From contig VFIW01000012.1 in the NCBI GenBank assembly GCA_006386115.1, forward strand, positions 1-64,000: a stretch of 64,000 nucleotides of DNA. Direction: 5' to 3'. Shown in pieces: positions 60,162 through 64,000 of the stretch. A program made the position numbers and the translations under genes. The first letter of the stretch is position 1, and the number at the start of each line of letters is the position of its first letter. Below the pieces are notes generated by a model. It was given only the letters and a program-made list of their open reading frames with translations, was not told the DNA's origin and searched no databases. Source of the stretch: Globisporangium splendens. Its lineage: Eukaryota; Oomycota; Peronosporomycetes; Pythiales; Pythiaceae.

Positions 60162-63100
60162 TGAAAGTTGTCTATATTACTAGAATTAGACAGAGTGACG
60201 ACTCAATCTGCCTAGCTACATATAGATACTACTACTTTTCGAATAAATATACTCTACATTTGATAAGGTACAGGATCTTGCGGGTTGCGTTCTAGTCAAA
60301 GATCTTCTGACTAGAGACTAGTGCTGGAGGTGACGAACTTGGAACATTGCTGGGTGGGTCGTCGCAAAGTCACCGAAAGGCAGATACTTCCTCATCTTGG
60401 TAAGCGCCTTCTCGAGTGATGCTCTCTCATCGTCGTCGTATCGACACCTCAGGTTGTACCGGAAGTGCGCACTGGCAGTGGTGAAGATGACCAGCAGTGC
60501 TGGCGTCGTCGGTGTGGGCTGTCTTCCATCGAACAGACACCGATTGCGGTCCGACCAGATGAAGTGGAGGGTCACAGCGCGGAACGTGTGCCACACGTCT
60601 CCGATGACGTCCTCACACTCCTTCCATTCATCTCGCACGACTGGTTTCCTTGCTGTCGCAATCATGGTCCATGTCAAGTGGGATCGGACAAATGGCGCCA
60701 TGATATTCCGTATGTGCTCCCACAGTCTTGTTGCGAGAGCACACTCGAAGAACAAGTGTTTCTCCGTCTCGACTGCGTCACACCCGTCGCGAATGCAGTA
60801 GATGATGCGCGGGTTCGAGTGTTGCAGGAACCAGAACCGAGAGCGCACGGGGAGAAGCCGAAACGCGAGGCGGAACTGCAGGTCTTCGAACACGGGGAGT
60901 AGGATCTTGCGAAGATGCTTCCCGTACTTCACGAACGACTTGACTTCTTCGTCGCCGACACTCGGAGAGTGCAGCGACATCGGATGGGACTTATCTGGTG
61001 GCTTCGGCTTCCACACCACTCGAAGAAGCGCGCTCCTCGGGATCGCTGGGACCAGACACACCTTCGAGCCACTTTTGCATCCCAAGTGAGGGAATGCACA
61101 CTCACTCCGTGTGTCCGAAGACAAAGGTGCAAGCTCACACACTCCAAGTCGGACCGCGATCTGTGTCGCCTCTCGGTACAGAGAACGCAACCACTGGGAT
61201 TGCACACCGAGAGCCACAGACGCGAGAGTGAGGTCGAGGTGCCGTTGGATGAAGTCGGACTCGCTCGGCCAGGAAGCACCATTGCTCATGAAGTCGACCA
61301 GCGAACGCAAGCCGAAGACCCTCGAGATGTGCAGACGGAACCCGCGCTGGGGTTCTGGCACCATCCCGATGCACCGACGGTGTGCAGCGGTGGTTTGTGA
61401 CCTCGGAGTCTGCTCGTAATGGAGGTCTGGATCCGAGTGGAACCAGATCGGCTGGTTCAGACCACACCAGACACGCTCGTCCGTCGGAAGGTCGTGCCAC
61501 GAGATCTCCCATCGGATCTTATACCACCAGACCCACGTCTCCTTCCACCAACCAGAGATCAACTCCCACTTGATCATCGTGCCATGTCGAAGAGGAGAGA
61601 CCGTGAGGAAGTCGAGCGCCGTGCGTCGACCGACTCGAGGAAGAACCGCTGTGAGCAGCTCCGCACTCGGTGTCGCCCAGCTTCTCTCGTCTGGCTTGCT
61701 CGCTGCTCGCATGAACTGGAGCAGATGCTGGAGGCGTTGTCGCTTCAGTTGCGCTTCGATGCTTGGGATCTGCAGACCACCCTCACTCCTCGGGAGATAC
61801 AAGAACTCCTTCGGAATGAGTTGGATGTGGCTTGCGTCTCGATCGTGCTTCCGACTCAAGACGAACCGATTCAGCATCGACTGCCACCTCTTCACGACCG
61901 ACGACGGGATCGACACGTGCTGGGTGTAGTGCCACAAGCGAGACAAGACCATCGTTTGCGCCACAAGAAGACGACCGCGAAGAGTCCTTGCTCGTCTGTA
62001 CCACATCTTGAAGCCGTCGTAGAAGCGTTGCTCGAGGAAGTTGACGATGTCGTCGTTGACTGGCGACTGACTGAAGGGGATCCCGAGGAACTTGACCGAC
62101 TCGGCTCGACCAAGCACATGCACACCAGGGAGCTGGGGACAGATCTCGTTCCGATTCAGTGCCATCAGGTTCGACTTGCCAAGGTTTAATTTCGCGCCAG
62201 ACCCGTTGCAGTACTCCTCCACGAGCTCAAGCTGCGCTTGCACACTCGCAATGGAGCCTCCCAGGAGAGTCGTGTCGTCCGCGAAGAAGACACTGGTGGA
62301 TGTGTGATCCTCGGTGAGGCACACTCCGAACTCTTCGTGGGACCGCAGCAGGTTTCCCAGTGGCTCGATCGTGAGAAGGAAGAGAAGCGCAGAGAGCGGG
62401 TCGCCTTGCTTCACTCCCCGTGTCGGGAACAGCACAGGCTGGATGTTCTGGTTGATGACGAGGTGCGCTTGCGGCTCGGTGTACAGCAGTCTCACCCACT
62501 GCACAAACTCCGAACCACACCCCATTCGCTCGAGCAGCCGGAACATGTAGTCCCAGTTCACTCGGTCGAACGCCTTCTCGAAGTCCAAGAACAGAGCATA
62601 CGCTTCTTCGTCTCGACTCGTCACCAAGTCCTGCAGATCCGCGAGGAACCGCACATGGTGGTGGATCGATCGACCTTTGACGAACCCTTTCTGATCCGTG
62701 TGGACCAGGTCCGGTACGACACTTTGCAGTCGATAGGTGAGAGCCTTCGAGAGAACCTTGACGTCGACCGGGATGAGTGCGATCGGTCGGTAGTTGCCTG
62801 GTTGTGCTCTCGAGCCTTTCTTGTGGAGAAGCACGACGGCAGACTTGCGCTGAGAAGGGAGCAGAACCCCTCGTCGAAGTTGGTCGTTGAAGACAAGACT
62901 GAGACACTCACCGAAGACGTCCGGAGCGACCTGGTAGAAACCAGCAGTCAATCCGTCCATGCCAGGAGCCGACGTCGCCTTCATGTGTCGAATCGCATCC
63001 GCCAGATCGTGAGATGTGACTGGCGCATTCAGGATGTCTCGATCCGTTTCCGACGTGAACCGGACGATGGAGTCGAGAAGGTTGCGTTGCATGGTTTCGT

Positions 63101-64000
63101 CGGGTGGAGGAGCTCTTCCTGCTGGATTGTCGGGATCTCCCATCTCGGACCCCCAGTGTTCCAGGAAGCGAAGCGATATCTCTTGAGGATTCGATGAGAC
63201 ACTGCCACTCGGTGTCACCACCTCCTCGATCGAGACCCTTCGCAAGCTCGTGTCCAGCGGACGGAAGAAGTGCTTGGTGGACTTTTCGGAGTTGGCCGCT
63301 TGGAAGTCAAACGCACTGTCCTGGTTGTATTGACTTGTCCTCGTGACCGTCTCCTTGTACATCTTCATGGCTTCTTCGAACTCGCTGCGGTTGTTCTCGG
63401 TCGACGCATCTCGATAGCGAGCAGCCGCTTGGTCCAACGCCGCTTGAGCCTCTTCGATCGCAGCTGTGTCTTGCATCCGCAGTTTCTTCTGCACGTCTTG
63501 GAGCTGGGACTTGATGCTCTTCTTCCACTTCTCCCACACCTTGCCAGGGTATGTCGAAGTGCGAAGCTTGTCGAGCACCATCTCTGCCTCCTTCTCGATC
63601 GCCGAGACCACTTTCGGGTACTCGAGGAGGTAGCGAGGGAACTTCCAGTACCCTCGACCGTGGAGCTGCGAACCAGACCGGAAGCTCACACTGTGTGCGA
63701 GGTGGTCGCCAGCATGCTTCGGCAGGAAGTACTTGGAGTCGTCGTAGAAGCGTTCGTAGAAGTCTTCCGACAGCAAGATGTAGTCGAGTCGGTTCTTCCG
63801 CGGAAGGGGACCAGTGAAGACTCGCTTGGTGTCGTAGTGGATCCGCCACGCATCGACCACACTCAGTTTCGCCAACCACTCCAAGCAGCTGGACCGACCG
63901 GGGTCGTAGCGTAGATCTGGAGACGACGAGTCGAGCCTGGGGTCCAGAGGAGTGTTCAGATCTCCCAACACAAAATGCGTCGCTTGATCCTCGAACCCTT
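60162..64000 (-). mobile_element. E9: tRNA-Thr-targeted LINE, 5' part beyond window
   Basis: 3' part of another copy with a 156-bp 3' UTR of the short class (as E3, E7, E8) and ORF2 running off the right edge. Over its visible length it is closest to E3, although E3 sits in a tRNA-Phe gene, so one subfamily has used both targets. Confidence 0.93.
60318..64000 (-). CDS. E9 ORF2: endonuclease-reverse transcriptase (N-terminus beyond window)
   Basis: Open over 1227 codons from the right edge (at EGFEDQATHF, just before GDLNTPLDP) to the stop at 60320-60318, with no lesion. Present are RLDYILLSE and GDHLAHS of the endonuclease, then LDFEKAFDRV, GVKQGDPLSALL and FFADDTTLLGG of the reverse transcriptase. 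The tail has CIRDGCDAVETEKHLFFEC and WSDRNRCLFDGRQP. The first ~160 residues, including VNTNG and CVQETK, lie outside. It lacks the 2-bp insertion that breaks the otherwise similar E3. Confidence 0.9.
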   Translation of the reverse strand, partial: GFEDQATHFVLGDLNTPLDPRLDSSSPDLRYDPGRSSCLEWLAKLSVVDAWRIHYDTKRVFTGPLPRKNRLDYILLSEDFYERFYDDSKYFLPKHAGDHLAHSVSFRSGSQLHGRGYWKFPRYLLEYPKVVSAIEKEAEMVLDKLRTSTYPGKVWEKWKKSIKSQLQDVQKKLRMQDTAAIEEAQAALDQAAARYRDASTENNRSEFEEAMKMYKETVTRTSQYNQDSAFDFQAANSEKSTKHFFRPLDTSLRRVSIEEVVTPSGSVSSNPQEISLRFLEHWGSEMGDPDNPAGRAPPPDETMQRNLLDSIVRFTSETDRDILNAPVTSHDLADAIRHMKATSAPGMDGLTAGFYQVAPDVFGECLSLVFNDQLRRGVLLPSQRKSAVVLLHKKGSRAQPGNYRPIALIPVDVKVLSKALTYRLQSVVPDLVHTDQKGFVKGRSIHHHVRFLADLQDLVTSRDEEAYALFLDFEKAFDRVNWDYMFRLLERMGCGSEFVQWVRLLYTEPQAHLVINQNIQPVLFPTRGVKQGDPLSALLFLLTIEPLGNLLRSHEEFGVCLTEDHTSTSVFFADDTTLLGGSIASVQAQLELVEEYCNGSGAKLNLGKSNLMALNRNEICPQLPGVHVLGRAESVKFLGIPFSQSPVNDDIVNFLEQRFYDGFKMWYRRARTLRGRLLVAQTMVLSRLWHYTQHVSIPSSVVKRWQSMLNRFVLSRKHDRDASHIQLIPKEFLYLPRSEGGLQIPSIEAQLKRQRLQHLLQFMRAASKPDERSWATPSAELLTAVLPRVGRRTALDFLTVSPLRHGTMIKWELISGWWKETWVWWYKIRWEISWHDLPTDERVWCGLNQPIWFHSDPDLHYEQTPRSQTTAAHRRCIGMVPEPQRGFRLHISRVFGLRSLVDFMSNGASWPSESDFIQRHLDLTLASVALGVQSQWLRSLYREATQIAVRLGVCELAPLSSDTRSECAFPHLGCKSGSKVCLVPAIPRSALLRVVWKPKPPDKSHPMSLHSPSVGDEEVKSFVKYGKHLRKILLPVFEDLQFRLAFRLLPVRSRFWFLQHSNPRIIYCIRDGCDAVETEKHLFFECALATRLWEHIRNIMAPFVRSHLTWTMIATARKPVVRDEWKECEDVIGDVWHTFRAVTLHFIWSDRNRCLFDGRQPTPTTPALLVIFTTASAHFRYNLRCRYDDDERASLEKALTKMRKYLPFGDFATTHPAMFQVRHLQH

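Noticed and set aside
1..64000. LTR retrotransposon, CRISPR array or bacterial operon
   Set aside because: No long terminal repeats, integrase, protease or RNase H; no regularly spaced short repeats with unique spacers; gene order and tRNA features are eukaryotic.

Overview
This is a eukaryotic nuclear window. The evidence is tandem tRNA gene units with Pol III-style T-run terminators, no bacterial gene order, and almost continuous occupation by target-primed (non-LTR, LINE-type) retrotransposons. The best guess for the host is a GC-rich protist. The L1-like reverse transcriptase, and a chromodomain-plus-cysteine-peptidase-like gene in one copy, are reminiscent of oomycete/stramenopile repeats, but this is a recollection of style and not a database result.

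Layout: nine LINE copies (called E1-E9 here) all lie on the minus strand: E1 1-4991 (cut by the window edge), E2 5009-11422, E3 14178-20060, E4 20078-28691, E5 29932-37333, E6 37351-44752, E7 45234-52218, E8 52708-59691, E9 60162-64000 (cut by the edge). Two short related elements (S1 11440-12163, S2 12774-13519) have LINE-like ends but no LINE genes. Seven complete tRNA genes lie on the plus strand: four tRNA-Phe(GAA) at 12164, 13520, 28692 and 29286, and three tRNA-Thr(TGT) at 44753, 52219 and 59692. The left part (to about 37.35 kb) is a tRNA-Phe array and the right part (from about 44.75 kb) is a tRNA-Thr array. E6 bridges the two.

Every element inserts at one site: inside the tRNA A box, immediately before G18-G19. 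The first 16-17 nt of the tRNA are duplicated, so the side next to the element 5' end regains a complete tRNA gene, while the element 3' end is left next to a 16-17-nt tRNA stub. Stubs are evidently reused, because several elements are stacked head to tail with only a stub between them (E1/E2, E2/S1, E3/E4, E5/E6).

Each LINE carries ORF1 (872-896 aa when complete; proline/serine-rich N-terminus, conserved possible nucleic-acid-binding core, long unique C-terminus) and ORF2 (about 1370 aa; AP-type endonuclease, reverse transcriptase, C-terminal CCHC zinc-binding-like motif). ORF2 has no ATG. Its frame opens about ten codons before the ORF1 stop and is +1 relative to ORF1. E5 is the only copy in the window with both frames fully open; the other copies carry nonsense codons, frameshifts, 5' truncations or window-edge cuts. 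Three 3'-UTR classes exist. In E4 the 3' region contains an oppositely oriented chromodomain/peptidase-like gene, and a decayed relic of the same sequence sits in the 3' regions of E5 and E6. Copies are mosaic, which points to frequent recombination or gene conversion.
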